A stretch of 64,000 nucleotides of DNA from Tichowtungia aerotolerans (GCF_009905215.1 NZ_CP047593.1:2918900-2982899); one strand, 5' to 3'. Positions 10,007 through 19,386 are shown, counted from the first letter of the stretch. Notes: a model not told the origin generated them from the sequence alone. A program made the numbers and translations.

Positions 10007-12421
10007 ATGATCAGACATGCAGATGAAGAAACCGGTCCGCTAAAGCTTTTTTATCGGTCTCCGGCGGATTCGTGGATTGAGGCGCTTCCGGTTGGCAACG
10101 GACGTCTCGGTGCCATGGTGTACGGCGGGATGGGAAACGAGCGTATCCGGCTCAATGAAGATACGCTTTGGTCCGGTGAGCCGGGTGACAACAATAACCA
10201 TGACGCAATCAACTGGCTGCCGAAGGCGCGGCAGGCCGTATTTGACGGTCGGCATAAAGATGCCATTGACTTCTGCAAAAAAATGCAGGGCGCCTATAAC
10301 GAATCCTTTCAGCCGTTTGGAACACTTCATTTGGTATCTGACTGTGCGGAAGCGGCTGATTATCACCGCGAACTGGACCTGGACCGAGCCGTTTCCCTTA
10401 CACGCTACCGTATTGGCGAGACGGTTTTTACGTGCGAGGTTTTTGCCAGTCATCCCGATCAGGTGATTGCCGTTCGGCTTGAAGCAAGCACACCGGAGAG
10501 CCTGTCGTTCTCGGCATACATAGACTCTCCCCATCCCTGCAAAATAACGCGCGACGCATTTAATCGGCTTGTAGTTCGCGGACGCTGCCCCAGCCATGTT
10601 GATCCGAATTATTACGATTCGGGCAGTCCCCCGGTGGTTTATGACGAAGGAAAGGGCATGCGTTTTACCGGCGTACTGCATGTTAAAACAGATGGTGGCG
10701 AAATCCAACTGGATGACGATGGGCAATTTCATATTCAGAATGCGGATCATGCACTGCTTCTGTTTTCTGCAGGTAGCAGTTTCAACGGGTTCGACAAATC
10801 GCCTTCTGCGGAAGGAATCGACCCGGACAGGAAACCATTTGCTGCCATTGATGCCGCTGCCGGAAAATCGGCGGAACAACTGCTGACTGATCATATCGCC
10901 GATCATCAGGAGCTTTTCCATCGTTCCATTCTAACTTTAACACCATCGCGCTCCGAGATGGATACAGCAGAACGAATCCGGAATTATACAACGCCGGACG
11001 ACCCCGGTTTGGTTGCGCTTCTCTACAACTTCGGTCGTTACCTGCTGATTGCCAGTACTCGTCCCGGCTGTCAGCCCGCTCATCTTCAGGGCATTTGGAG
11101 CATGGATGTACGCCCGCCGTGGAGCGACAACTGGACGCTGAACATCAATAGCACCATGAATTATTGGCCGGCCCATGTATGTAATCTGAGTGAATGCCAC
11201 TTGCCGCTGATCGATTTTATCGGCGAGCTCGCTGTGCGCGGTCGCGAAACCGCGCGGATTCATTACGGGGCAAACGGCTGGGTGGCGCATCATAATGCCG
11301 ACATCTGGCGGCAGACCGCACCGGTCGGCGATTTCGGCGTCGGCGATCCTGTCTGGGCCAACTGGGCCTTCGGCGGCATCTGGCACTGCATGGACCTATG
11401 GGAACACTATGCCTATACCGGCGATGAACAGTTTCTTCGCGAAACCGCATACCCGCTCATGCGCGGTGCTGCCGAATTCTGTCTGGACTGGTTTGTGCCC
11501 GATGCCGACGGCTGGCTGGTCACGGCCCCGGCAACGTCGCCCGAAAACCGTTTTGTCCGTCCTGAAGACGGCGGCGATGGTATGGTCTGTGCAGGTTGCA
11601 CGCAGGATACCGCACTGGCATGGGACCTCTCCACTCATCTGATTTGGATCTGCGAGCATTTCAATATTGATCTGGAATTCTGCAAAAAGATTTCGACTTT
11701 CAGGGATCGGCTTCGTCCATATCGGATTGGTTCAAAGGGGCAGTTGCTTGAATGGGATCGGGAATACGAAGAGCAGGACCCGCATCACCGGCACATGTCG
11801 CATCTGATCGGATTCCATCCTGGGCGGCAGATCACCTTTGATGATGACCTTGAACTGACCGCAGCCGTTCGCCGGTCGATGGAGCTGCGCGGCGACGAGG
11901 CAACCGGCTGGTCTATGGCGTGGAAGGCCGCTGTCTGGGCGCGCCTGCGCGATGGAAACCGCGCGGCAGATCTGATTGCCCGATTGTTTACTTTGGTTGG
12001 CGATATGTCTGTTCGGGAAGCCTGCGACACGTGCCCGTCCGGAGGAATCTATCCCAACCTGTTCAGTGCCTGTCCGCCGTTGCAGATTGATGCCAACTTC
12101 GGTGTTGCTGCCGCAATTTCCGAAATGCTTCTCCAATCGCACCGGCAGGTGGATGACGTATATGAAATCCATCTGCTTCCGGCACTTCCAGAGGCATGGA
12201 CTGATGGTCGAATCAACGGCTTGCGTGCTCGTGGAGGTTTTGAAGTTGATCTCGAGTGGGTAAACGGAAGGTTGAGTAAAGTATGCATCAAATCCCTTGC
12301 TGGCTCTCTTCTGCGAGTACGGTACGGTGATCAGATCCTTCTTTTTAAAATTCAAGTTGAAGAAGAGATTAGGCTGCTTGAAACATGTTTTAATGCGGAG
12401 GCCGTCGATTTTCTATTTTGA
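10007..12421 (+). CDS. Glycoside hydrolase family 95 (alpha-L-fucosidase type)
   Basis: An 804-aa GH95 enzyme expected to release alpha-L-fucose (some members release L-galactose). Family landmarks: N-terminal beta domain with [16 protein letters not shown] (about 25-40) and [25 protein letters not shown] at 379-390 supplying the paired Asn; [10 protein letters not shown] at 580-589 with the proposed acid Glu; [13 protein letters not shown] (about 594-606); and [12 protein letters not shown] at 693-704 with the Asp. No signal peptide is visible, so it is probably cytoplasmic or exported without a classical signal. Its place behind two PL8 lyases points to a fucose-decorated uronate polymer. 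The ATG has AAGGGA upstream. Confidence 0.88.
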   Translation: MIRHADEETGPLKLFYRSPADSWIEALPVGNGRLGAMVYGGMGNERIRLNEDTLWSGEPGDNNNHDAINWLPKARQAVFDGRHKDAIDFCKKMQGAYNESFQPFGTLHLVSDCAEAADYHRELDLDRAVSLTRYRIGETVFTCEVFASHPDQVIAVRLEASTPESLSFSAYIDSPHPCKITRDAFNRLVVRGRCPSHVDPNYYDSGSPPVVYDEGKGMRFTGVLHVKTDGGEIQLDDDGQFHIQNADHALLLFSAGSSFNGFDKSPSAEGIDPDRKPFAAIDAAAGKSAEQLLTDHIADHQELFHRSILTLTPSRSEMDTAERIRNYTTPDDPGLVALLYNFGRYLLIASTRPGCQPAHLQGIWSMDVRPPWSDNWTLNINSTMNYWPAHVCNLSECHLPLIDFIGELAVRGRETARIHYGANGWVAHHNADIWRQTAPVGDFGVGDPVWANWAFGGIWHCMDLWEHYAYTGDEQFLRETAYPLMRGAAEFCLDWFVPDADGWLVTAPATSPENRFVRPEDGGDGMVCAGCTQDTALAWDLSTHLIWICEHFNIDLEFCKKISTFRDRLRPYRIGSKGQLLEWDREYEEQDPHHRHMSHLIGFHPGRQITFDDDLELTAAVRRSMELRGDEATGWSMAWKAAVWARLRDGNRAADLIARLFTLVGDMSVREACDTCPSGGIYPNLFSACPPLQIDANFGVAAAISEMLLQSHRQVDDVYEIHLLPALPEAWTDGRINGLRARGGFEVDLEWVNGRLSKVCIKSLAGSLLRVRYGDQILLFKIQVEEEIRLLETCFNAEAVDFLF

Positions 12422-12520
12422 TGCTCTAGTTAACGAATCTGGTGCACAATTATTATATAAATTTTGCTGGCATTGCGAATGTCAAGGCTGGCTGGGAAAT
12501 GAAACAAAAGGAAAAGATTT

Positions 12521-13564
12521 ATGACCTCAAAAGAACGAGTGGCTGCCATTTTTAACGGAGAACTCCCCGACCGGGTGCCGATGTGGCACGGGCTTTCAAC
12601 CGAGTTTATTGCTAAGGCATTGGGCGAAACCGGCTTGCCGGATGAAGAGGCCCTGCGGGTGCGCATGGCCGACGATTTCCGCCGGATCCACGCATCCTAT
12701 GACTTGCCGGAAGAAACGCTCGCTGAGGGCGTGGTCTACCGTACCGTCTTCGGTGTGAACCGCATGGGGGAGGGCTACGGCCAGCCGGTCGGCCACGTGC
12801 TGTCGGATGTATCGCTGTCCGAAATTCATGACTATCCGTGGCCCGACCCGGCCTGTGTGAACGTTTCGACGCTGCGCGAACAGGCTGCGCCGTGGAAAGA
12901 GTCCTATTCCATCCTCGGGGGCGACTGGTCGCCCCTCTGGCACGACGCCATCGACCTGATGGGGATGGAAACGCTCTACATGCGCATGTATGACGAGCCT
13001 GAAGCCGTCGATGCGTTGCTGACTCACCTGACTGACTTCTATGCCGCAAGCTGCCGGAAGATTTTTGATGAAGCCGGCGATCTGATTGATGTCTTTTTTA
13101 TGGGCAACGACCTCGGCAGTCAGACCGGTCCGCTGATGGGGCCGGAGCAGTTTGAACGCTTCATCCTTCCGCACCTCAAACGTCTGATCGATTTGGCTCA
13201 CGACTACGGGCTGAAAACCCAGTTGCATTGCTGCGGCGGCATCTATCCGCTAATTCCCATGCTCATCGACGCCGGACTCGACGCGCTCCATGCCCTGCAG
13301 CCCGACTGCCACGGTATGGGGCTGCGCGAATTGAAAGATGCCTACGGCAATCGCATTGTGCTCAACGGCGCGATTGATTCCCACCATACCCTCATCAACG
13401 GCAACCCGGATAAAGTCCACACGGATGTGCAAAAGGTGTTGGCGGTCATGAAGCCGGGCGGCCGCTACATCGCTGGTGCCAGCCACGATTGGGTGCTCGA
13501 ACAGACCCCCGTCGAAAACATGCTTGAGATGGTTGATGCGGTGCAGGAATTCGGAACGTATTAA
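12521..13564 (+). CDS. Uroporphyrinogen decarboxylase (URO-D) family protein
   Basis: A 347-aa URO-D fold protein starting with TSKERVAAIFNGELPDRVPMWHG. HCCGGIYPLIPMLID (about 237-251), with HxCG, and ILNGAID-type segments (VLNGAIDS) resemble the corrinoid/methyltransferase branch (MtaA/MtbA/CmuA-like) and not haem-biosynthetic HemE. The cysteines could bind zinc. Family members in polysaccharide loci of this phylum have no established function; methyl transfer to or from a methylated sugar is only an idea. SD AAAGGAAA lies before the ATG. A related gene is at 47981-48994 and a broken relative at 13833-14275. Confidence 0.78.
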   Translation: MTSKERVAAIFNGELPDRVPMWHGLSTEFIAKALGETGLPDEEALRVRMADDFRRIHASYDLPEETLAEGVVYRTVFGVNRMGEGYGQPVGHVLSDVSLSEIHDYPWPDPACVNVSTLREQAAPWKESYSILGGDWSPLWHDAIDLMGMETLYMRMYDEPEAVDALLTHLTDFYAASCRKIFDEAGDLIDVFFMGNDLGSQTGPLMGPEQFERFILPHLKRLIDLAHDYGLKTQLHCCGGIYPLIPMLIDAGLDALHALQPDCHGMGLRELKDAYGNRIVLNGAIDSHHTLINGNPDKVHTDVQKVLAVMKPGGRYIAGASHDWVLEQTPVENMLEMVDAVQEFGTY

Positions 13565-13832
13565 AAATGGGATTTTGGAAATGACCAGTAAGTGTGGTTG
13601 TTGGAATGTGTGAAAAAAGTTTGTGGTATGAAATCGGTTTTCTTTATGGAGAAGAAATCCTGAAGCTCTTTTTGTTCGCTGTTTTTGTGTTTTCCGCCAC
13701 CGTGCGTTTGGTCGGGACTCCGGTAACTGCGCGGCAGGTTGAACATCACCTCAACCCGCCCGTAGCGACATCAGAATAGGAGGCAGAAGAGGTCTTCCAC
13801 AGCGAATAAACGAATTACGAAAGGAAATGATT

Positions 13833-14275
13833 ATGCTTCACGACCCGAGTCATTACACCCCGGCGGTCAGCGCCGAAGAAATTGTGGTTTCTTCGGCAGA
13901 CAAAGATGTCCTGCGTCGTCTCGCGGAACAGAAGGCTGAAATTTCTTCTCTGCCGGTACAGCAGGAGACGACCCGTCTCTGGACGGCTCCCAACGACATG
14001 GTACCAGAGCGTCCAATGGTCTGGGCCAACGAAATATGCTGGAACGAAATGGAGCATAACGAAGAACTGACCCTGCAATGCGAAGGCGGTTGGGCTCGAG
14101 AGCAGGAGCGGGTGCTGCGGCACGAAATATACCAGTGGAACCATTTGCCGGGCGACATAGTGGTCTCAACCCGTGGATCGAATGCCCAAAGGCGATTCAC
14201 AGCACCGATTTTGGAATTATTGAGCAGACCGATATCTGCACTGTAGGAAGTCAATCAGGAAAGGTAAAATTATGA
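13833..14275 (+). pseudogene. Truncated and frameshifted URO-D family gene
   Basis: The first ~110 codons from ATG 13833 (SD AAGGAAA) read like the N-terminus of a larger, ~400-aa URO-D-like family: VSSADKDVLRRLAEQKAE, then RLWTAPNDMVPERPMVW and an LRHEIYQWNHLPGD segment. After GDIVV the frame departs, and the expected continuation (NPWIECPKAIHSTDFGI, EQTDI) is found in another frame from about 14160. It stops at 14275, overlapping the sulfatase start codon. The remaining ~250 residues are absent. It therefore looks like a gene lost by frameshift plus 3' deletion. A sequencing indel could explain the frameshift but not the truncation. Confidence 0.6.
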
Positions 14276-15903
14276 AGTTTCGTTATCAAAAAGAAATGTG
14301 CGGTTTGCTGACTCTGTCTTTGGCGGGAGTTGTTGCCGCAGAGCAGCCTAACATCGTCTACTTTTATGTGGATGACATGGGCTATGGGGATGCAGGCTGC
14401 TATAATCCGACAGGAAAAATTAAAACCCCTAATCTGGACAAGTTCGCTAGCGAGGGGATGCTTTTTACCGACGCACACTCGACCGCAGCCGTGTGCTCTC
14501 CTTCTCGCTACAGCCTGTTGACCGGTCGGTATTCCTGGCGCTCCACTCTGCAGCAATACATTGTCGAACTCTACGGCGAGGCGTTGATTGATAAGGATCT
14601 GGTCACGGTTCCTAAGTTGCTGGCACAGAATGGTTATCACACCGGAATGATCGGAAAGTGGCACCTGGGTATGTCTTGGGATTTCGAGGTGTCGGAGAGT
14701 ATGCGCCCGGACCGGGAGGCAGTTTCGAGCTGCGATGGCTATCAGCTTCCTGTCTCTGAAGGTGATCGAAAATACTGGCACGAGTCCTTTTCAAAGCCCG
14801 TCCTTGGGGGGCCTGTAGCCGCGGGGTTTGAGTCGTTTTTTGGGGTCGATGTCCCAAACTGGCCGCCTTATGCCTACATTCAGGACCAAAAGCTGACTGA
14901 AATTCCTACAGAGCAGCTTCCGAAACGTTTACAAGGGAACAATCTGGCATCTATGGTGGGGCCGGCGGTCTCGCACTGGAACTTTGAACAGCTCCTGCCA
15001 ACATTCGCGGACAAGGCCGACCGGTTCATTAAAGAGCATGCCGCACAAAGCGAACCGTTCTTCCTGTATCTTCCGGTGACCTCTCCGCATACGCCCCTTT
15101 CCGTTAATAAACAATGGATCGGGAAAAGCGGTTTGAACAACCTGTACGCCGATCTGGTGATGGAGACCGATGATATTTTCGGTCAGGTTCTTGCGTCTCT
15201 TAAGAAACATGGCGTAGAAGATAATACGCTGGTGATCTTCAGCAGTGATAATGGCTGTGCGCATTATATCGGGATTCGCAAGGATGCCTCCGACGGTTGC
15301 GAGCAGGCACTTGAGCCGCAGGGGCATTTCCCCAGTGGCCCCTTCCGTGGGTATAAATCTGATATTTGGGAGGGCGGGCATCGTGTGCCGTTTGTCGTTC
15401 GCTGGCCGGGTGTGATCCAGCCGGGTACGGTGAGCGACCAATTTGTCAGCCAGGTTGATTTGCTGGCGACATGCGCCGATATCCTGGAGGTGGAGCTTCC
15501 TGCAAATGTCGGGGTTGATAGCTTCAGCATGCTTCCGCTGCTTAAAGGAGAGGACGTATCCTCCCGCGACCATTTGATTTCGCACAGTATTCGCGGAAAA
15601 TTTGCGATCCGAAAAGGCGCGTGGAAGCTCGTTCTCTGTTCGGGATCCGGGGGCTGGACACTGGTAGATGCCGATGCGACCCGGCAGGGCCTTCCTCCCT
15701 ATCAGCTCTACAACATGGAAGACGATCCGGCGGAAAGTAAAAATCTGTACGCAAAGCATCCGGACATCGTAAAGAATCTGCTTTCCGACCTCGAATCCTA
15801 TGTTGCCAATGGGCGCACAACCCCGGGGCCAAGCCAGGAAAATGATACGGGCGTTGATCTGTGGAAAGTGGAAGATCGCTCTTTTCTTGAGGCATTAAAA
15901 TAG
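14272..15903 (+). CDS. Secreted sulfatase (S1 family, formylglycine type)
   Basis: A 543-aa arylsulfatase-like hydrolase that should remove sulfate esters from sugars outside the cytoplasm. A signal peptide (about 1-23, ending VVAAEQ) precedes PNIVYFYVDDMGYGD with the metal-binding Asp pair. CSPSR at 75-79 is the maturation motif whose Cys75 becomes formylglycine. GMIGKWHLG (about 126-134) and IFSSDNG (about 322-328) supply further active-site residues. The length is normal. The ATG follows AGGAAAGG and overlaps the end of the broken URO-D gene by 4 nt. Activation needs a formylglycine-generating enzyme not present in this window. The substrate is probably the polysaccharide handled by the upstream lyases. 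Confidence 0.88.
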   Translation: MKFRYQKEMCGLLTLSLAGVVAAEQPNIVYFYVDDMGYGDAGCYNPTGKIKTPNLDKFASEGMLFTDAHSTAAVCSPSRYSLLTGRYSWRSTLQQYIVELYGEALIDKDLVTVPKLLAQNGYHTGMIGKWHLGMSWDFEVSESMRPDREAVSSCDGYQLPVSEGDRKYWHESFSKPVLGGPVAAGFESFFGVDVPNWPPYAYIQDQKLTEIPTEQLPKRLQGNNLASMVGPAVSHWNFEQLLPTFADKADRFIKEHAAQSEPFFLYLPVTSPHTPLSVNKQWIGKSGLNNLYADLVMETDDIFGQVLASLKKHGVEDNTLVIFSSDNGCAHYIGIRKDASDGCEQALEPQGHFPSGPFRGYKSDIWEGGHRVPFVVRWPGVIQPGTVSDQFVSQVDLLATCADILEVELPANVGVDSFSMLPLLKGEDVSSRDHLISHSIRGKFAIRKGAWKLVLCSGSGGWTLVDADATRQGLPPYQLYNMEDDPAESKNLYAKHPDIVKNLLSDLESYVANGRTTPGPSQENDTGVDLWKVEDRSFLEALK

Positions 15904-16083
15904 TCTCTGGATTCTCGTTGGGGAAACGGTGGTTTCGGCTCATAACAGACGCGGATGTGTTGGTGCATTTCGAAACGGTCATTCTGCCCACACTGGACAA
16001 AGATGCAATTGAGATTATGAATACTGTGTCCAAATCCGGCGCATCCTGGGTAAAGGGGTCGGGTAAAGGGGTCCTATAAATTA
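15904..16083. other. Intergenic stretch before the rhaM remnant
   Basis: 180 bp with no recognisable gene. A short + frame (…LVHFETVILPTLDKD…) has no start and no family I recognise. The 11-mer GGTAAAGGGGT occurs twice in tandem at about 16050-16073, next to where the intact part of rhaM begins, and may mark the deletion or insertion joint. Confidence 0.35.
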
Positions 16084-16239
16084 ATGATTTTGGTTGGACG
16101 GGTGTCGTGTGCGGTGGATGATTTGAAGAATTTACAGATCGTTCAAAAATGGTGGGAAACCATGGCCGATCTGATGGAAAACCATCCCAACAACACGCCG
16201 ATATTTCAACCGCTCCCTGAAGTTTTTCACATGGCTTAG
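16084..16239 (+). pseudogene. rhaM: 3' remnant of L-rhamnose mutarotase gene
   Basis: The 51 codons ending at TAG 16237-16239 read QIVQKWWETMADLMENHPN…TPIFQPLPEVFHMA. This matches the conserved C-terminus of RhaM (WWxxMADIMxxNPDNSP…LKEVFxL). The N-terminal half with the active-site His/Tyr (whole enzyme about 105 aa) is missing, and nothing upstream restores it. RhaM interconverts the anomers of L-rhamnose or, in related enzymes, L-fucose, which would fit the fucosidase locus. The fragment is not expected to be functional. Confidence 0.7.
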
Positions 16240-16251
16240 TTAAGGGTTTAG

Positions 16252-18381
16252 GTGGCAAGTTTATCGAAGTTTACGAATCCGGAAGTTTTTCGTCGGTTTA
16301 GTCCGGTCCTGCTGGCCGAGTTTTTGGGGCGTAGCACCGAGGCGGTAAAAGCTCGCGGGATCGACCTGCCGTCGGAGCCGACGGAAGACAATCTGCCGTA
16401 TGATCAGATTGCCCTGCTGTTTCTCTCCGCCGATGAAGCATTGATGGGGCTGTACGATGCCATTAATCTAGTCAATACGCTGGCGGCAAATAAAGGGCGC
16501 GGCGCAATTCTCGAAGCAGCAAAGGAGAAAAGCGTCTGGGTCCCATGCGAATTGTCCTCTCCATACGATGTGGCTCTGTGGACATGGTTGCATTACCCGG
16601 ATATTGCTGAACGGGCAGGCTATCGCCTCAAAATGCACAATGCCCGTTCATTCTATTATTTCCCGTCTTTTCTCGGGGAGGACACCCCGGCGTTGCAGTA
16701 CACCCCGGCAAATATTGAGCGGTTCGCCGACACAATGGGTTCATTCTATGCTCAGGCATCCAAAGGTGGCGTTGCCAAGGTACTGGATGTGATGGAAGCC
16801 GATGAGCTCTGGCTGTTGATCCGGCATGGCGGCTATCTGGAACGGCGGGGCGATGTGGATGAAGAGTCCGGCGAGGTGTCTACTATCTGTTTTCGCGATG
16901 AGGAATACGACGTGCTCATCTATAATGCCCGCCATCGGGAACTGAAAATCCGCCGCACGACCGATGCGACCATGGAACGGCTCAAGGTGGAGTTTGGTCA
17001 GATTTTCTTCGGTTCGGCGCACACCTTTGTCGGGCGTGAGAGTTTTCCGCTCAGTGTCCTTCAGCAAAACGACCTCTCATTTTTCCGAACCATTAAGGTG
17101 CCGGGCATTAAATCCGTCAGGTTTTCGGAAGTGCGCTATATGCTTTACGGTTCAGTAACAAAGACCGTTCATGAAAAATCAGCCGACCTTTTGCAGTCTG
17201 CGTCGATCGACGGCTACGTGGTGCCGAAGATCGCGTTCCATGTGGATTTTGCCAAGTTGCACTTTTGTTTTGAGGGGGAGGACAAATACCGTTCTGTAGA
17301 TCTGTATCCGCCGAATCGCTCCAGCTTCGCCAGAGAATCCGATGCCCGGAAAGTGGAAGAATGGCTTCGAGAGGCATCCCTGCTAAACGGCGGTTGCAAT
17401 GCCGACATGGACGAACGATTTTTTAAAGCACTCAATATTCATTTGGGAGAGTCGTATACGCTCAACGAGTGGAACCTCTTTTTTGGTGATACGTTTGAGC
17501 GGGCTGATCCATTTTTGCAGAATATCGGCAAGGATGCATCCTATTGGTGCGCTCCCGGTTCAGCCAAGCGGTTTGACATCCTGCGGGAAGGCGAAAAGGT
17601 CACCGCTCTTTCTCCGGATTACGAAAACAGCCCGGAACAGGAGCGGCGCAACATTGACCCGGCAGAACTCCGGCTATTCAAGCTGTGTCCCTGCTCGTTG
17701 TCGATCCGCCTCAACCGATCCTTCGGAGTGGAAAATGCGTTCTGCTCTTTAGAGGACGGGATTTATCGCATGGGAACACTGCGCGGGCCGGATCGCCGCC
17801 GTCACCGAGCCTTCCTGCTTGCCCATGCGGAGCGCAGCACGATTGCGTTGGCAAAACAGACGGTCGGACAGGAAGGAGAGGGCATAATTCTTGTCACTCC
17901 GGATTATTGCCCGGAAACAGTCGATTTCGCGGTCAAAAATAAAATTCTCTATGTCCCGTTGCGTGACACGCTCTTGCCTGATTTCTCGCTGACGCAGACA
18001 TTCGACGAATCAAAAAAACAGTTTTTTGCTCTTCATGCCGGGTCGGAGCTTCTGTCGCAGGATCAGGTCACCGGCTTTTTTGCGATTGCGCAGGCGCTGG
18101 ATGAGAATCCCAGGCTGAAAGCCCCGGTTCATTCCGTGGTTTTCAACCTCTATTGCGGACAGGGAATGAGCTCGGATGAAATCGCGCGGAAATGTGGATG
18201 CTCAAAAGCAACCGTGATCAGCCGGCTGGAACGTTTAAAGTCCAAGATCGGACGACCGTTGACTGAGCTCCGTGCCTACAGCGATCATTTTGAAAAAATC
18301 GCCGAAACCCTCGCCGATGATCGCGCTTCCGGCTATGACGCCCGCAAGGCCATCTATGACGATGCCGCCTATCAGGATTAA
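16252..18381 (+). CDS. Unrecognised 709-aa protein with C-terminal sigma-4-like HTH
   Basis: I do not recognise this family. The start is GTG 16252, the only reasonable one upstream of the conserved-looking N-terminus; the previous remnant ends 12 bp before. Residues about 1-30 (FRRFSPVLLAEFLGRS) look like a short helical domain. The middle is rich in aromatic and acidic residues with a Cys pair (LCPCSLSIRL, about 477-487). Residues about 623-670 (VVFNLYCGQGMSSDEIARKCGCSKATVISRLERLKSKIG) form a convincing sigma-70 region-4/LuxR-like helix-turn-helix. No signal peptide or membrane segment is seen. It converges with, and overlaps by 4 nt, the putative toxin gene on the other strand. The context, between a broken catabolic gene and a phage element, suggests mobile DNA; a defence or regulatory role is speculation. 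Confidence 0.6.
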   Translation: MASLSKFTNPEVFRRFSPVLLAEFLGRSTEAVKARGIDLPSEPTEDNLPYDQIALLFLSADEALMGLYDAINLVNTLAANKGRGAILEAAKEKSVWVPCELSSPYDVALWTWLHYPDIAERAGYRLKMHNARSFYYFPSFLGEDTPALQYTPANIERFADTMGSFYAQASKGGVAKVLDVMEADELWLLIRHGGYLERRGDVDEESGEVSTICFRDEEYDVLIYNARHRELKIRRTTDATMERLKVEFGQIFFGSAHTFVGRESFPLSVLQQNDLSFFRTIKVPGIKSVRFSEVRYMLYGSVTKTVHEKSADLLQSASIDGYVVPKIAFHVDFAKLHFCFEGEDKYRSVDLYPPNRSSFARESDARKVEEWLREASLLNGGCNADMDERFFKALNIHLGESYTLNEWNLFFGDTFERADPFLQNIGKDASYWCAPGSAKRFDILREGEKVTALSPDYENSPEQERRNIDPAELRLFKLCPCSLSIRLNRSFGVENAFCSLEDGIYRMGTLRGPDRRRHRAFLLAHAERSTIALAKQTVGQEGEGIILVTPDYCPETVDFAVKNKILYVPLRDTLLPDFSLTQTFDESKKQFFALHAGSELLSQDQVTGFFAIAQALDENPRLKAPVHSVVFNLYCGQGMSSDEIARKCGCSKATVISRLERLKSKIGRPLTELRAYSDHFEKIAETLADDRASGYDARKAIYDDAAYQD

Positions 18382-18998
18382 GGAATTGGCCAGTTCTTGT
18401 CCTGTTCCAAAACCCGGAAATAGCCCTTAATGCAATTGGGGTTGCGGACTGCAATTTGAACATGCGACTTCCTGTGAAATCCAGCTCCCGGATAAACCGG
18501 ATCGCCCTCTGTAAACATTCCCCGCACGGTGGTAAAGGGAGGTTTTTCTGACTTTTCCTCCCGCATGCCGTGCAGGTACTGAATCACTGCACAGTCGAGC
18601 GGGCGCAGCAGGAGGTCGCCGCTGCCGTCTGCATCAATATTCTTTGGGAGAGGCCGTTTTGCTTCGCAGACCGCCTCTTCAAATGCCTCATAAGCCTCTT
18701 GTACAACCTGGATTGATTTGGCATCCAGCAGGTTTAGGCAATGTCCAAGGTCGATAATGGCTCCGACCACATCCGGGGTTTTGATTGATTCTTTACTGCG
18801 TTCCGGATGTTTTTGTAACTGCGTTGCGTATTCCAGTGCCCGTTTGGGGTTGTTTTCCCAGAAATAGATGCCATGCCCGAGCCAGTCGTAATCATTCTGA
18901 CTGGGATTGAGTCGGGTTTCTCCGGCAACCAGCTTGTCCGCAACGGATTTGTCGCATCCATGAAACCCGAGAACAAAGGACGGAAGGGCGGAATACAT
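18378..18998 (-). CDS. Putative ADP-ribosyltransferase-like toxin
   Basis: A 206-aa protein with FHGCDKSVADKLVAG (about 12-26), then YDWLGHGIYFWE (about 37-48) and RALEYA. The order His, Tyr/Gly-x-Gly-hydrophobic-Tyr-Phe, with later Glu candidates (MFTEGDPVYPGAGF), resembles the ART fold of DUF3990-type and related toxins. This is a motif-level judgement without a database search. It starts 2 bp after a 48-aa gene ends (TGATCATG junction), the usual layout of a toxin behind its small partner. The same pairing with a small protein ending GKLKKQFR-like is, to my memory, common in bacteria but lacks an established function. No signal peptide. Confidence 0.55.
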   Translation of the reverse strand: MYSALPSFVLGFHGCDKSVADKLVAGETRLNPSQNDYDWLGHGIYFWENNPKRALEYATQLQKHPERSKESIKTPDVVGAIIDLGHCLNLLDAKSIQVVQEAYEAFEEAVCEAKRPLPKNIDADGSGDLLLRPLDCAVIQYLHGMREEKSEKPPFTTVRGMFTEGDPVYPGAGFHRKSHVQIAVRNPNCIKGYFRVLEQDKNWPIP

Positions 18999-19000
18999 GA

Positions 19001-19147
19001 TCAGCGGAACTGTTTTTTCAGCTTGCCGGTCGGGGTGTACATGCCGGTACGGTCCAACAGACGTTTTGCCAGTTCGGGATCGGTTTTTACCCGTTTTCTA
19101 AGTTCCCGGATATTTTCTATTTCTCTGTCTGCTTCAATAGCTGTCAT
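19001..19147 (-). CDS. Small partner (putative antitoxin) of the ART-like protein
   Basis: A 48-aa, charged, helical protein (MTAIEADREIENIREL…, ending TPTGKLKKQFR). The ATG at 19147 is chosen because AAGGGAA lies just upstream; longer readings to 19387 in the same frame lack a ribosome site and would run through the hairpin at 19228. It sits directly ahead of the ART-like gene and is surely co-transcribed. An antitoxin role is inferred from size, order and pairing only. The hairpin at 19228-19259 lies in its promoter region. Confidence 0.55.
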   Translation of the reverse strand: MTAIEADREIENIRELRKRVKTDPELAKRLLDRTGMYTPTGKLKKQFR

Positions 19148-19227
19148 GGCAATTCCCTTTTCAATTCGACACCCGTTTCTAGCACTCCCAGGGCGCATTT
19201 GTCGAGCAGTCCGTTCTTTTTCTTTGG

Positions 19228-19259
19228 AAAGTTGACCGTTGGGTAACCCGGTCAACTTT
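19228..19259. promoter_or_regulatory. Perfect 11-bp inverted repeat between divergent genes
   Basis: AAAGTTGACCG and CGGTCAACTTT flank a 10-bp spacer (TTGGGTAACC) in the 239-bp gap between the leftward toxin/antitoxin pair and the rightward AlpA-like gene. The symmetry and position fit a two-site operator for either unit. A terminator is unlikely because no T-run follows in either direction. Confidence 0.5.
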
Positions 19260-19386
19260 GCTGTTACCTTCTTTCTGTAAATAAGTTGCGCGTCTTGATT
19301 CTCCGGGTTGCTGACCGTCTCCGCACAGTATGGGCGTTTTTCCCGCCCAGCGAGCAAAGTGCAACAAAATGTGCGGAGATACAGCA

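Noticed and set aside
13594-13779. 61-codon frame with a hydrophobic stretch between the URO-D gene and its broken relative
   Set aside because: It has a signal-like segment but no ribosome site or homology I can name. Possibly a fragment of a lost gene; too weak to annotate.
15542-16258. A 238-codon minus-strand frame across the sulfatase end and rhaM remnant
   Set aside because: It is antisense to the sulfatase and rhaM codons and has no family resemblance.
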